Notes: generated by a model not told the origin, from the sequence alone. A stretch of 64,000 nucleotides of DNA from Gammaproteobacteria bacterium (GCA_903970185.1 CAJCIC010000018.1:1-64000); one strand, 5' to 3'. Positions 43,996-52,393 are shown, counted from the first letter of the stretch. Translations and numbers: made by a program.

Positions 43996-45783
43996 ATGCG
44001 TCGCCTTGTTTTCGCACTCGCCCTGTTTTTTGCTGCCGCGTCGCCGGTTCATGCGGAAAAGGTGCTGCGCTACGCCTTTCAGGTGGCCGAGACCGGGTTC
44101 GATCCGGCGCAGCTGACCGATCTTTATTCACGCAACGTCACGGCGAACATTTTTGATGCGCCGCTGCGCTTCAAATGGCTCGAGCCTGGCACCTTCGAGC
44201 CCAATACCCTGGCGTCGATGCCCGAGGTCTCGGCGGACTTTCGCACCTTCACCTTTCATCTGAAGCCGGGGATTTACTTCGCGCCCGATCCGGCCTTTAA
44301 CGGCAAGAAGCGCGAACTCGTTGCCGAGGACTATGTCTTCTCGTTCAAGCGCATCTATGATCCGCGCTGGCATAGCGAGTCCTACGGGGGTCTTGAACCC
44401 CTCAAGATCGCAAGCCTCGAGGCCCTGCGCAGCGCTGCGGAAAAATCCGGCCACTTCGATTACGACACGCAAATTGAGGGCATCCGCGCGATCGATCGCT
44501 ACACCTGGCAGGTCCACCTTGGCGTGCCTTCGCCGCGCTTTGCCGAAGCCAACTATTCCGACCCGTCGATTTTTGGCGCACTTGCGCGCGAGGTCGTGGA
44601 GAAATATGGCGATGCGATCATGGAGCACCCGGTCGGCACGGGCGCCTACATGCTCTCCACATGGGTGCGCTCATCGCGCATGGTGCTGATCAAGAATCCG
44701 AACTACCGCGTCGACATCTTCAATGCACATCCACCGGCATCTGACGTCCAGGGCCAGGAGTTTGCAGCGCGCCTTAACGGCAAGCGCATGCCGTTCATCG
44801 ACCGTATCGAGATCTCGATTGTCGAGGAAAGCCAGCCGCGCTGGCTGGCATTCCTAAATGCCGAGCATGACGTCATCACCTGGGTGCCGCAGGATCTCAC
44901 TGCGCTTGCGATGCCGAACAATCGCCTCGCACCAACGCTCGTCAAGAAACACGTCTATGCCCAGCGCAGCCCCGAACCGCAAACGTACGAAATGCTCTTC
45001 AACATGGAGGATCCGCTGGTGGGGGGCTACACACCTGAGAAAGTGGCATTGAGGCGTGCCATGGCGCTCGGGCTTGATACGCCGCGGCTGATTGCGCAAG
45101 TCATGAATTACCAGGCCATTCCAGCGCAATCCAACATCGACCCTGGCCAATACACCTATGACCCTGCCTTGCGAACCGAGATGGGAGAGTACGATCCGGC
45201 GCGCGCCAATGCCATTTTGGACAGCTACGGCTATCTGCCCCGCCATGGTGGCAAGTGGCGCGATCTCCCCGATGGCACGCCGTTCACCATTCCGATCCTG
45301 GCCACGCCCGATCAGCTGACGCGAAACATCGATGAGATCATCAAGAAATCAGCCGACCAGCTGGGCATTCGCGTCGAGTTCGAGACGGCCAAGTGGCCCG
45401 ACCAGCTAAAGAAGACCGAAGCCGGCACCTATAGCGTTTGGTATCTGGGCGAGTCAGCGAACTCGCTTGACCCAAGCGGCAATTACCAGAGCGATTATGG
45501 CCCCGCCAAGGGCGGCGCAAATCTGAGCCGCTTTGACGTTCCAGAATACAACGAGCTTTACCAGAAAAGCGAGGAATTGCCCAACGGTCCCGAGCGCGAA
45601 GCCGCGCTCCATCGCATGATGGAGATTCTCATCGCCTACATGCCTGACAAACTGACGATGAACGTCGAGCGTATCCATCTCAATTATCCGTGGGTGCTTG
45701 GCTTTCGGCACGATGCACTGGTGGCCGACTGGTGGAAGTACGTCGATATCGATTCGCAGATGCAAAAGCCCTATCTAAGATAG
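43996..45783 (+). CDS. ABC transporter substrate-binding protein, family 5 (oligopeptide type)
   Basis: 595 residues from ATG 43996 with GGAG about 7 bases upstream. Signal peptide (to about residue 19, PVHAEKV). SBP_bac_5 features: DPAQLTDLYSRNVTANIFDAPL, TFHLKPGIYF, AEDYVFSFKRIYDP, VGTGAYMLSTW and a C-terminal YMPDKLTMNVERIHL. Longer than DppA (about 535) by internal loops. No permease or ATPase lies next to it, so it must share components with an unlinked transporter. Ligand: peptide or another small organic compound. Confidence 0.92.
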   Translation: MRRLVFALALFFAAASPVHAEKVLRYAFQVAETGFDPAQLTDLYSRNVTANIFDAPLRFKWLEPGTFEPNTLASMPEVSADFRTFTFHLKPGIYFAPDPAFNGKKRELVAEDYVFSFKRIYDPRWHSESYGGLEPLKIASLEALRSAAEKSGHFDYDTQIEGIRAIDRYTWQVHLGVPSPRFAEANYSDPSIFGALAREVVEKYGDAIMEHPVGTGAYMLSTWVRSSRMVLIKNPNYRVDIFNAHPPASDVQGQEFAARLNGKRMPFIDRIEISIVEESQPRWLAFLNAEHDVITWVPQDLTALAMPNNRLAPTLVKKHVYAQRSPEPQTYEMLFNMEDPLVGGYTPEKVALRRAMALGLDTPRLIAQVMNYQAIPAQSNIDPGQYTYDPALRTEMGEYDPARANAILDSYGYLPRHGGKWRDLPDGTPFTIPILATPDQLTRNIDEIIKKSADQLGIRVEFETAKWPDQLKKTEAGTYSVWYLGESANSLDPSGNYQSDYGPAKGGANLSRFDVPEYNELYQKSEELPNGPEREAALHRMMEILIAYMPDKLTMNVERIHLNYPWVLGFRHDALVADWWKYVDIDSQMQKPYLR

Positions 45784-45878
45784 GGGGGCGAAGCATGCGC
45801 GCGTCGTGAGAAATCGCGCGGCTCTTTTGGCTGCGGGCAGGTCCCTGCTGGCATGCCAGGACTTCATAGGAGAACGTC

Positions 45879-46574
45879 GTGCAAATCGATTTGTCACGCG
45901 CCCTTGGCGCTTACGCGGCGATCATGACCGTTGCCTGCGGGTGGTTGCTGCTGTCGGCATCCAGCAGCAATGGTATCACCCGCTTTAAGGAGATCGACGT
46001 TGAGCGGATCAATGTGCGCGAGCCCGACGGCACGCTGCGCATGACCATCTCGAACCATGCGCGCATTCCCGGAATCATCATCGGGCAGCATGAATATGCG
46101 CACCCCAATCGCCCCGAGGCCGGCATGATCTTCTATAACAACGAAGGCGCCGAAAATGGCGGGCTGGTGTTTGACGGTGCCATGGTCGATGGCCAGCCGA
46201 CCAACGGTGGCAGCCTGACCTTCGATCGCTATCATCAGGATCAGACGGTGCAAATGACAAGTATTGAAAGTGGTGCGGAGCGCTTTGCGGGCATTTTCGT
46301 CAATGACCGACCCGATGAGCCCATGGACTTTTCCAGGGCACAGGCGATTCTGGCGATGCCCGACGGACCGCAAAAGAAGGCTGCGGCTACAGACGCCCAT
46401 TTCGCCGGCACGCAGCGCCTGTTTCTTGGCCGCGCAAGCGACAAGTCCTCGGATCTCATCCTGCGCGACGGACAAGGCAAGAAGCGCCTGGTTCTTAGCG
46501 TTGCGGAAGACGGCAAGAGCCAGATTCAGTTCCTTGACCAAAACGAAAAGGTGACGCGCACGGTCGAGCCGTAG
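45879..46574 (+). CDS. Membrane-anchored protein of unknown function
   Basis: 231 residues from GTG 45879; an AGGAG site 7 bases before it decides the start. One N-terminal helix (about 9-28) is followed by an outside domain of short beta strands with Gly/Asp turns: VERINVREPDGTLRMTISNH, GMIFYNNEGAENGGLVFDG and LFLGRASDKSSDLILRDGQGKKRLVLSV. The pattern recurs in uncharacterised bacterial proteins and gives no catalytic motif. About 95 bases after the peptide-binding protein gene, possibly read with it. Confidence 0.75.
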   Translation: MQIDLSRALGAYAAIMTVACGWLLLSASSSNGITRFKEIDVERINVREPDGTLRMTISNHARIPGIIIGQHEYAHPNRPEAGMIFYNNEGAENGGLVFDGAMVDGQPTNGGSLTFDRYHQDQTVQMTSIESGAERFAGIFVNDRPDEPMDFSRAQAILAMPDGPQKKAAATDAHFAGTQRLFLGRASDKSSDLILRDGQGKKRLVLSVAEDGKSQIQFLDQNEKVTRTVEP

Positions 46575-46956
46575 CCAATGGCGCGTATGCGGCGCGCACA
46601 CGTGATGCACAAGGCAGCTCCAAGGGCAGCTTCCGCCCAGTGAAGTTGAGCGCTTACACTAGAGCTCATGTCGTGGGATCTCTCAAACGATTCTCGAAAA
46701 AGCCCGATGGCGTGGCCGTTCACGACAGCTCTCGTGTTGCGTCTTTTTCGTTACGAGTTGGCTTGATCGAACGTAGCGCTGAATCGCATCACCACCTCCG
46801 CGCAGAGGTATCTCGCAAGACCCGATGCTTCGGGCTGATTGCCGAAAGGCTCAGTATTCTCTTCTCCAGGGTGCCAAGCTACCGGCAACGTAGAGGTTTC
46901 CCACGTAATTGATAAAATCCGCCGTCTTGTCGGCCATTCTTCCGGGGTAGAAATCC
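46575..46956. other. Intergenic region, nothing recognised
   Basis: About 380 bases without a supported gene. It should contain the promoter of the 46957 gene; TGATAAAAT near 46908-46916 could be its -10 element, with no clear -35. Lower G+C than the flanks. No repeat or RNA gene recognised. Confidence 0.5.
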
Positions 46957-48096
46957 ATGACTTTGCAAGCCGTACGCGCAGCGCTCCTCCTCGCCGTCTC
47001 GGTTCTAGCGGCCCCAGCGCTTGCCAATAACCCGGGGTCGTCATACGTCACGGCCAACGAGGCCGGTTGCAAGGTGTGGGCCCCGTCAGGTTTGGCAACG
47101 AGTGACTACGTGCCGCGCTATAGCGGTGCTTGCAAGGACGGCCGCGCCCAGGGCAAAGGCAAGCTTGAATGGTTGCTTCGCTACGCGGAGCTCAAGCCAA
47201 AAGCGATATGGGACGGGTACTTCGAAAATGGCGTGTTCGTTGGCGATGCGCCGAGCATCGCCCACATCGATCCCATGCCCGGAGATCAGTATCTGGTGCG
47301 GCTTGGCGCGTTAAAGGGGGGTGGCCAGCTCACGCTCGTTGACACGAGCCCGCAGACGGGACCGATGGCGCTTTGCCCTGCCCATACCCTTGCGGTATTT
47401 CTGGATGGTACAGCTGCGACCGACGATGATGCCGTAAAACGCCTGATGCAAAATGCAGCGCAACGCTATCGCGTGGTTTGCCCGTCAAGCCTTGGCAATC
47501 CTCTCCTGGAAGCCTACGACGTCGCCATCGACATCAACGACAAAGGTCGCATTCCAATATCGATTGCGCGGGCCCGGATGGAGTGGCCAGGATCCGATAT
47601 CTCGGCGTACAACAATAGCGCTTCTGAGGCCGCCCGCATCAAGCAAAGCCAGACGGCGGCGCAAGACCGGCTGGCCAAGAGTCGCGAGCAGTTCGATGCG
47701 TTTAGCCATCAGAACGGGATCGTGACGTGGGTCACGGCGCAGCAACTCGATGCCAATCCATTCAAGTATGAAGGCAAGGTTGTGGGCATTGTCGTTGCCA
47801 TGAATCGCATGCTGACCCGCGAGCGGGCACTCGTTGACAACGCCACCAACGAGGCCGGAGGCACGGTCCAGCTTGCAGGCATCACACCTGATTTTCCGGA
47901 TCGGCAACATCCGGTGTTGGTTGCCGCACGGGTTGGCAAGCGCTCTGCAGTGCAGGAGGCCGGCGGCGAGGAGTACACGACGATCCAGAAACTGGCCGTG
48001 CTGCCTTGCTCGCTTTCCGATTGCAGCGATCTGCTTGGATGGCAGCGCGGTCCGAATCGCATCAATTGGGGCGAACCTTATCCGTCTTCGAACTGA
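46957..48096 (+). CDS. Exported protein with MORN-like repeat, unknown function
   Basis: 379 residues. Signal peptide (to about residue 23, APALANN). A short MORN-like element YSGACKDGRAQGKGKLEW (about 49-66) is followed by WDGYFENGVFVG. The rest has a mixed domain ending near 215, a charged helical stretch (ASEAARIKQSQTAAQDRLAK, about 225-245) and a C-terminal domain FSHQNGIVTWVTAQQLDANPF. Two Cys pairs near the end of each domain could form disulfides. No enzyme motif. Probably periplasmic or on the surface. Confidence 0.75.
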   Translation: MTLQAVRAALLLAVSVLAAPALANNPGSSYVTANEAGCKVWAPSGLATSDYVPRYSGACKDGRAQGKGKLEWLLRYAELKPKAIWDGYFENGVFVGDAPSIAHIDPMPGDQYLVRLGALKGGGQLTLVDTSPQTGPMALCPAHTLAVFLDGTAATDDDAVKRLMQNAAQRYRVVCPSSLGNPLLEAYDVAIDINDKGRIPISIARARMEWPGSDISAYNNSASEAARIKQSQTAAQDRLAKSREQFDAFSHQNGIVTWVTAQQLDANPFKYEGKVVGIVVAMNRMLTRERALVDNATNEAGGTVQLAGITPDFPDRQHPVLVAARVGKRSAVQEAGGEEYTTIQKLAVLPCSLSDCSDLLGWQRGPNRINWGEPYPSSN

Positions 48097-48137
48097 TTTC
48101 TCGTTGTTCTGAGATCCGAGCAGAACGGTCAAGATAC

Positions 48138-48536
48138 CTACGGCTCGACGCGATTTGCAGTGAAGGTCCCTGTCTTGCCTGCTGCGGCGAGCGTTCCGCT
48201 CATGTGATCGCCTTCACGGACGCCCGCGTATTTGACATCAAATTGGATGAACAGGTAGCTCGTCTGATACGTCCACGAGACGTCATCTCCGACGACCCGA
48301 CCCTCAATCAAGGCGTGCGAACGTCCACCCTCAACCTTTGCGTCGCCGGTTGGACCGTCAATGCAGGATCCCGAAAGGTTCTGAGCCGCCTGCACGAAGC
48401 GGCAGTCGAGGGTGAAGTTCTTGCCGTCGACGCTTCCTGCCACTGCCCAGCGTCCCCCGGCGCCTTCCGCCATTGCCGGATCAACCAAGCACCAGGTGAC
48501 CAGCGACGCGAAGAGAGTCGAACTCGATTTCAACAT
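48138..48536 (-). CDS. Small secreted protein, unknown function
   Basis: 132 residues from ATG 48536, with GGAG about 5 bases upstream. Signal peptide (to about residue 23, DPAMAEG), then one beta-rich domain: FTLDCRFVQAAQNLSGSCIDG with a likely disulfide, ALIEGRVVGDDVSWTYQT, and a C-terminal GDHMSGTLAAAGKTGTFTANRV. The domain is very like the second half of the DUF4124 protein at 29667-30296 in composition and strand order (extract a background signal, then lipocalin-like strands). Periplasmic; role unknown. Converges on the MORN-like gene. Confidence 0.72.
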   Translation of the reverse strand: MLKSSSTLFASLVTWCLVDPAMAEGAGGRWAVAGSVDGKNFTLDCRFVQAAQNLSGSCIDGPTGDAKVEGGRSHALIEGRVVGDDVSWTYQTSYLFIQFDVKYAGVREGDHMSGTLAAAGKTGTFTANRVEP

Positions 48537-48657
48537 GGAGCACTCCAATTATCCATACCTACTCTCACTGGCGAGTCACTTCCGAATATAGGAGCAGGGC
48601 CCGCAGACGCTCTGGGTTAGCACCCCTGTCGCTGAACCTGGGAGCGGGCCGGGAACG

Positions 48658-49080
48658 TCAAGGAAACTCTTCATATTGTGGCAAGTCATCCGTGATCGTG
48701 TACCAGGGTGCCTTCGAGCCTACGAAAATGTGGGCACTCGGGCGAATCGAAGGCGCATCTACCAACGTGCCGAGCGTGACGTGTACGAATGTGGCCTCGC
48801 GCACGAGCGAGTAGAGCAGTGATCCGCACTTGCCGCAGTGAGCGTCGTGTGCAGACTCCTCTCCAAAAACCAGCAGGCGCTCAGCACCATCGGTAATTCT
48901 AAAGTTCTCGCGTTCAATTCCGGCGAACGGTTTGAACGCGGCACCGGTCGTGCGCCGACAATTCGAGCAGTGACAATTAAGCGAATATCGAAATTGGTCC
49001 TCTACCTCGTAGTGGACTGTGCCGCACAGACATGTGCCGCTCAAGATTCGCACGCCGGGTGCATCGACTGTGCCCGCCAT
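48658..49080 (-). CDS. GFA (glutathione-dependent formaldehyde-activating)-family protein
   Basis: 140 residues. The seven-Cys zinc pattern of the GFA/CENP-V fold is complete: GTCLCGTVHYEV (CxC), NCHCSNCRRTTG (CxCxxC) and AHCGKCGSLLY (CxxC). Only a few members have a shown role in adding formaldehyde to glutathione; most are unassigned. Cytosolic. It stands alone at the left side of the AT-richer accessory stretch. The start at 49080 is the first in-frame ATG; a later start would lose the first residues before LSGTCLC without harming the domain. Confidence 0.88.
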   Translation of the reverse strand: MAGTVDAPGVRILSGTCLCGTVHYEVEDQFRYSLNCHCSNCRRTTGAAFKPFAGIERENFRITDGAERLLVFGEESAHDAHCGKCGSLLYSLVREATFVHVTLGTLVDAPSIRPSAHIFVGSKAPWYTITDDLPQYEEFP

Positions 49081-49453
49081 ATTTCGCAGATTCCTGCCAG
49101 TAATCTGAGTTACGGCCCCTTCGTGAATTCGCCGCGCGGGGCAGGGCCAAGTTACTTTGATCCTCTAGCTGCGTCAAGCCGTACGCGGACGATCGTCTTG
49201 CGTGCCGATGGCTGCCATTCACGAGTCGACCGTCGTCGATGGTCGTTTTTGTCGACCAAACGGAATGCTGGAGCTTTGGCCACCCATATTCGCATCGATG
49301 TTTTATGCTTCGCTCCTCTGTGCTGATCTACGACCGGTGAGCCATCCGGTGAGTCAGAATCGATGGAGGCCGGCTGTCGGGCTAGCAGGAGACGTCCGCG
49401 AAATCAGGTCCCAAGCCGTCACTCAGTTGTCCAACGTACACCTCATCACTAAA
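49081..49453. other. Intergenic region with diverged repeat copy
   Basis: About 370 bases without a supported gene. It contains one copy (49351-49382) of a diverged repeat also seen near 51650. The open frame that extends the HEAT-repeat gene back through here is not supported, because the HEAT family normally begins at ATG 49454. Confidence 0.5.
49351..49382. repeat. Diverged intergenic repeat A, copy 1
   Basis: Matches 51650-51681 in about 27 of 32 positions, sharing CAGAATCGATG and CGG...GTCGG. Neither copy is inside a supported gene. No terminal inverted repeats or target duplications seen. Confidence 0.6.
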
Positions 49454-49993
49454 ATGACGAGAGCTCTTCCGAATATCCGCTTCCTTCTGCAAGATGGAGA
49501 CCGTCGTACCATAGGAAAGGTATCGGCAGTACTGCGCGCTGTCCTGACCAACCCGCAACTGACCTCGTCGCTGGTGCAGTGCTTATTCGACACGGAGCCG
49601 CCAGTGCGCATGAGAGCTGCTGATGCCCTGGAAAAACTGTCGCGCGAACGAGTTGCAGAGCTGCAGTCTTATGCAAATCAGTTTGTTGATTTGCTTGAGC
49701 GAAGCACGCAGCCGGAGGTGCTTTGGCATTTCGCCCTTCTATTGCCCCGGCTACAGCTAGATGCGGCTGGACGCCGTCGGACGAGCGAGGCTTTACAACG
49801 TTTCCTGCATTCAGAAAGTTCGATCCTGAAAACGTGTGCGCTGCAGGGGCTGGCTGATCTCGCTCTGCAGGAGCCGACCTTGATACCGGTGATCGTGGAT
49901 TTACTTGAATCCTCAGAGAGCAGCGGCACGCCCGCAATGAAGGCGCGAAGCCGTATTTTGCTGAAAACGATTTCGACGAAAAGGGTGGTTTAA
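49454..49993 (+). CDS. HEAT-repeat protein
   Basis: 179 residues from ATG 49454. MTRALPNIRFLLQDGDRRTIGKV is the normal opening of a proteobacterial HEAT-repeat family, and PVRMRAADALEKLSRE, EVLWHFALLLPRLQL, ILKTCALQGLADLA and GTPAMKARSRILLK are successive helix pairs with the family ending. No catalytic motif; such proteins act as helical scaffolds or adaptors. The family occurs in many bacteria without known partners. Frame continues upstream without a stop but without family likeness. It stands on the left of the TumE/TumA pair. Confidence 0.72.
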   Translation: MTRALPNIRFLLQDGDRRTIGKVSAVLRAVLTNPQLTSSLVQCLFDTEPPVRMRAADALEKLSRERVAELQSYANQFVDLLERSTQPEVLWHFALLLPRLQLDAAGRRRTSEALQRFLHSESSILKTCALQGLADLALQEPTLIPVIVDLLESSESSGTPAMKARSRILLKTISTKRVV

Positions 49994-50217
49994 CTCCACC
50001 GCTGCGAACTGCAGCGACCCGATTGGATCGTGGGTGTCCTCAAGCTCGTCCGCCGCCATTAACGCCCAATCACCTTTGCGGCAAGAAAACCGAGCGCGCA
50101 GCATCGCGAGGGACACCGTACCGCGGAACTGATTCACCGAGACGCAACCGGTTCGCCAGCGGCGTTGTTTAATCATGCTGAAACCAGTCGGTGAAAAAGC
50201 AGATTACGCTTAGCGCG

Positions 50218-50279
50218 AATCCAATTTGCGCAAAATGCGTGTTGGATTAATTGACAACACTGTTGAGTGTTGGTATTGT
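50218..50279 (+). promoter_or_regulatory. Promoter and operator of the TumE/TumA operon
   Basis: A sigma-70 promoter: TTGACA (50251-50256), 17-base spacer, TATTGT (50274-50279). The spacer carries a perfect inverted repeat AACACT-GTTG-AGTGTT (50256-50271). Upstream are TTTGCGCAAA (50225-50234) and the wider pair AATCCAA/TTGGATT (50218-50224 and 50242-50248). Symmetric sites over a toxin-antitoxin promoter usually bind the antitoxin for autorepression. Confidence 0.7.
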
Positions 50280-50286
50280 CTCCAAC

Positions 50287-50583
50287 ATGAATGCGGTACT
50301 TCACGTTCGACGTCGGGTAATTGTGGGTGCGGACGCGTACGCCGAGGTCGTCGTCTGGCGACTGCCGCAGTCAGTTCCACCTAGCACTCACGAATTCAAG
50401 TACCGACTGGCTTACGTAGTCAACGGAGAGTGTGTGCTTCGGTTCGACAACGAGCGTGGCAAAGGGGATCACCGCCACTTCGGAGGTGTCGAGATGGCGT
50501 ACGAATTTTCTGACGTCGACCAGTTACTTGCTGACTTCAACGCTGATATAGAGAGGTGGAATCGTGAACACGGTCATTCTTGA
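50287..50583 (+). CDS. tumE: TumE-like toxin (DUF6516)
   Basis: 98 residues from ATG 50287, which is downstream of the promoter; an in-frame TTG at 50251 is the -35 box itself and is excluded. Family signature: HEFKYRLAYVVNGECVLRFDNERGKGDHRH followed by YEFSDVDQLLADFNADI. This matches the Toxin_TumE/DUF6516 group, whose members arrest growth and are paired with a winged-helix antitoxin. The antitoxin gene starts 20 bases inside its 3' end. Mode of action in this family is not established in the sequence. Toxin-first order is normal for the group. Confidence 0.82.
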   Translation: MNAVLHVRRRVIVGADAYAEVVVWRLPQSVPPSTHEFKYRLAYVVNGECVLRFDNERGKGDHRHFGGVEMAYEFSDVDQLLADFNADIERWNREHGHS

Positions 50584-50911
50584 AGTACGGTCTCTTCGTG
50601 ACACCCTGCAGGACGTATCGCGATCCATAAAGTCAGGAAAGGTAGAACGAGACGCTCGCATTGGCTTCGCGTCTCCGGAATTGCTTTGGAAGGTGTTGAC
50701 CGCCAAACGATGGGAACTCCTGAAGTCGCTTTGCGGTGCTGAAGCCATGTCTATCCGTGAGGCGGCACGTCGGGTTGCGCGAGATGTAAAGGCCGTGCAT
50801 GCTGATGTTCAAGCGCTGCTCCTGGCGGGAATTCTGATTCGAACAGGAGATGGCAAGATCGAATTCCCGTTTGATTCGGTCAAGGTCGAATTCATGCTTC
50901 AGGCTGCTTGA
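50564..50911 (+). CDS. tumA: TumA-like winged-helix antitoxin
   Basis: 115 residues from a GTG start at 50564, 20 bases inside tumE. A winged-helix core reads WELLKSLCGAEAMSIREAARRVARDVKAVHADVQALLLAGIL, as in HVO_A0114-type DNA-binding proteins paired with DUF6516 toxins. The C-terminal strand pair KIEFPFDSVKVEFML probably binds the toxin. It should bind and neutralise TumE and repress the shared promoter at the AACACT-GTTG-AGTGTT site. Confidence 0.8.
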   Translation: MNTVILEVRSLRDTLQDVSRSIKSGKVERDARIGFASPELLWKVLTAKRWELLKSLCGAEAMSIREAARRVARDVKAVHADVQALLLAGILIRTGDGKIEFPFDSVKVEFMLQAA

Positions 50912-50918
50912 GGCGGCA

Positions 50919-50948
50919 CAAGGAACGCGAACCTTCCGGCCAGAAGCG
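50919..50948. repeat. Diverged intergenic repeat B, copy 1
   Basis: CAAGGAACGCGA-ACC-TTCCGGCCAGAAGC; a second copy at 51763-51790 differs by one base of length and a few substitutions. Sits directly after the tumA stop. Confidence 0.55.
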
Positions 50949-50981
50949 GATGCCCGACTGCTCCAAAGCAGCGGCTCGGGC

Positions 50982-51101
50982 ATGAAAGGAGTCAGGAAAT
51001 GGAGACGAATCGTGAACACCATCGCAGTAACGAAATCGGAGCTTGCAGACCGCCTTAGAGAGGGCGGCGCTTTCTGGACCTCAGTCGCCAAAGGGAAGTG
51101 A
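50982..51101 (+). pseudogene. Short remnant, possible nucleotidyltransferase antitoxin tail
   Basis: A 39-residue frame, ending SELADRLREGGAFWTSVAKGK, resembles the last helix and tail of minimal nucleotidyltransferase (MNT) proteins that pair with HEPN toxins (sreelAaRL..G..F...). It has no catalytic GS..R..D motif, no ribosome site and no front part, so if it is an MNT gene it is the end of a decayed one. The HEPN gene follows 25 bases later, which favours this reading. Identification is weak. Confidence 0.4.
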
Positions 51102-51126
51102 ATCGATTTGAAGGGAAGATTCGAAG

Positions 51127-51573
51127 ATGTTGCGATCAGCAAGCCAGTTGCAAAGCGAAGAACGGGCATTTCATCCATGCGGTCATGACAAGATAGCAAT
51201 TCGTGGTTGGATCACGGCTGCTCAGGAGAAGGCGTTGGATGCGAAGAATGCAAGCGTCTCACTTGGCACTCGGTTCGAGGCCTCATACGACGCTGCATTT
51301 AATGTCGCGCTTGCTGTAATCAACGCAAGTGTTTGGCGGCCGCGTTCGATCCAAGGTCACCACGCCTTTTCGCTTGAAGCGGCATGTGAGGCGGTCGGCC
51401 CAGGTCAACGCATATTCGACCAGCTGGATGCGATCCGCGAACTGCGCAATCAGAAATACGACGGCGTCGCCGGCAAGGAATCAGATCTCTTAGAGGCTCA
51501 GGCGATCTTCCAGATGTTTTCCGATCTAGCGATAACCTGGCTACAGCACAAACATCCCGCGCTGCTCAAGTGA
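51127..51573 (+). CDS. HEPN-domain protein
   Basis: 148 residues from ATG 51127, with AAGGGAAG upstream. A four-helix HEPN bundle: WITAAQEKALDAKNASVSLGTRFEASYDAAFNVALAVINAS, HAFSLEAACEAV and IRELRNQKYDG, which takes the position of the R-N-x-x-x-H/Y active-site motif, then AQAIFQMFSDLAITWLQ. HEPN proteins of this size are RNase-type toxins in MNT-HEPN pairs or AMPylation targets. The partner seems lost (see 50982-51101), so either it is inactive, neutralised elsewhere, or controlled by an unseen partner. Confidence 0.72.
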   Translation: MLRSASQLQSEERAFHPCGHDKIAIRGWITAAQEKALDAKNASVSLGTRFEASYDAAFNVALAVINASVWRPRSIQGHHAFSLEAACEAVGPGQRIFDQLDAIRELRNQKYDGVAGKESDLLEAQAIFQMFSDLAITWLQHKHPALLK

Positions 51574-51860
51574 CGCGTGCTTCAACCCGCGAGCATCCGC
51601 TGTCAACGACCCCGAAAGGCAGCTTTGAGTCGAGAAGACTCATCTGCTTGAGCCAGAATCGATGTAGGACGGCCGTCGGCCAGAAGCGAAGAGGGAGACG
51701 GGCGACGTTTAGTGTTCGGGGAAGGTTCCTAAGTCTCTTGACGCAAACGCCAACGTCGGAGCCCAAGGAACGCGAGATTCCGGCCAACAGCAGCCAGCGA
51801 TCGGCATACCCAGAGCAGTCGTCTAAGTTCCTTCAAGGGTAATCGTGTCAGCGAGCTAGC
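51574..51860. repeat. Intergenic region made of diverged repeats A and B
   Basis: About 290 bases with no supported gene. It holds repeat A copy 2 (51650-51681, about 27 of 32 with 49351-49382) and repeat B copy 2 (51763-51790). A small open frame on the plus strand here (51570-51842) only reads the repeat and is rejected. Composition is like the stretch before the HEAT gene. Confidence 0.5.
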
Positions 51861-51866
51861 GTGGAG

Positions 51867-52280
51867 ATGCCACCGGGAATAACCAACGAACCGTCCTGGG
51901 TCAAGAACTGCTGCAAGATTCGGGCACGTGCACGTGATCTTCTGGAACGGCGACTCGACCTATTCGCGGCTGCGATCGAAATTGACCGTCTGGCGCATTG
52001 GACTCGCTTAGAAGAGGATGCGGATATTCAAATTTTTCGAAAAATTCTCGGACAGAGTCTCCGGCTACCGATCGGCCCTGAAAGGGAATACTGGCAGCCT
52101 CATGCTTTGCTGCGCGAAGATGAGAAAATTCAAATCATAAGAGCGCAATGGATTGGCCCGGCGATACTAGCAGCGAAAAGTATTGAAAGACGGTTTGTGT
52201 GGGCGATTACCCGAAGGGCGGAGCTCGCGGGCCTTGGAGTGCGCGGCCCTCAGGTTTCTCGGAAAGGCAGGGCAGACTGA
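51867..52280 (+). CDS. Hypothetical helical protein in accessory region
   Basis: 137 residues from ATG 51867 (GTG two codons earlier also possible). Sequence reads coherent: RARDLLERRLDLFAAAIEIDRLAHW, then ILGQSLRLPIGPEREYWQPHALLREDEKIQ and SIERRFVWAITRR. The middle motif P-I-G-x-x-R-x-Y-W recalls a small uncharacterised family (DUF2489-like) of bacterial proteins, but I cannot confirm it. AT-richer than the main chromosome, hinting at recent arrival. No ribosome site obvious. Confidence 0.55.
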   Translation: MPPGITNEPSWVKNCCKIRARARDLLERRLDLFAAAIEIDRLAHWTRLEEDADIQIFRKILGQSLRLPIGPEREYWQPHALLREDEKIQIIRAQWIGPAILAAKSIERRFVWAITRRAELAGLGVRGPQVSRKGRAD

Positions 52281-52393
52281 CATCCTTGGGCATTCGATAG
52301 TCCCGGTTCGGGCCAGGTCGCAATTGCTTAAATGTCCGCTTCCCTATGCCCCAAATTTCCGCTGTGGGTCGACACCGGTCTTGGCGCTCACTT

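Noticed and set aside
49913-50176. A minus-strand frame covering the end of the HEAT gene and the gap before tumE
   Set aside because: It overlaps a better supported gene, has no family likeness, and most of it lies in intergenic sequence.
51570-51842. A 90-codon plus frame after the HEPN gene
   Set aside because: It reads through the diverged repeats A and B, is Arg/Ser-rich and resembles no protein.
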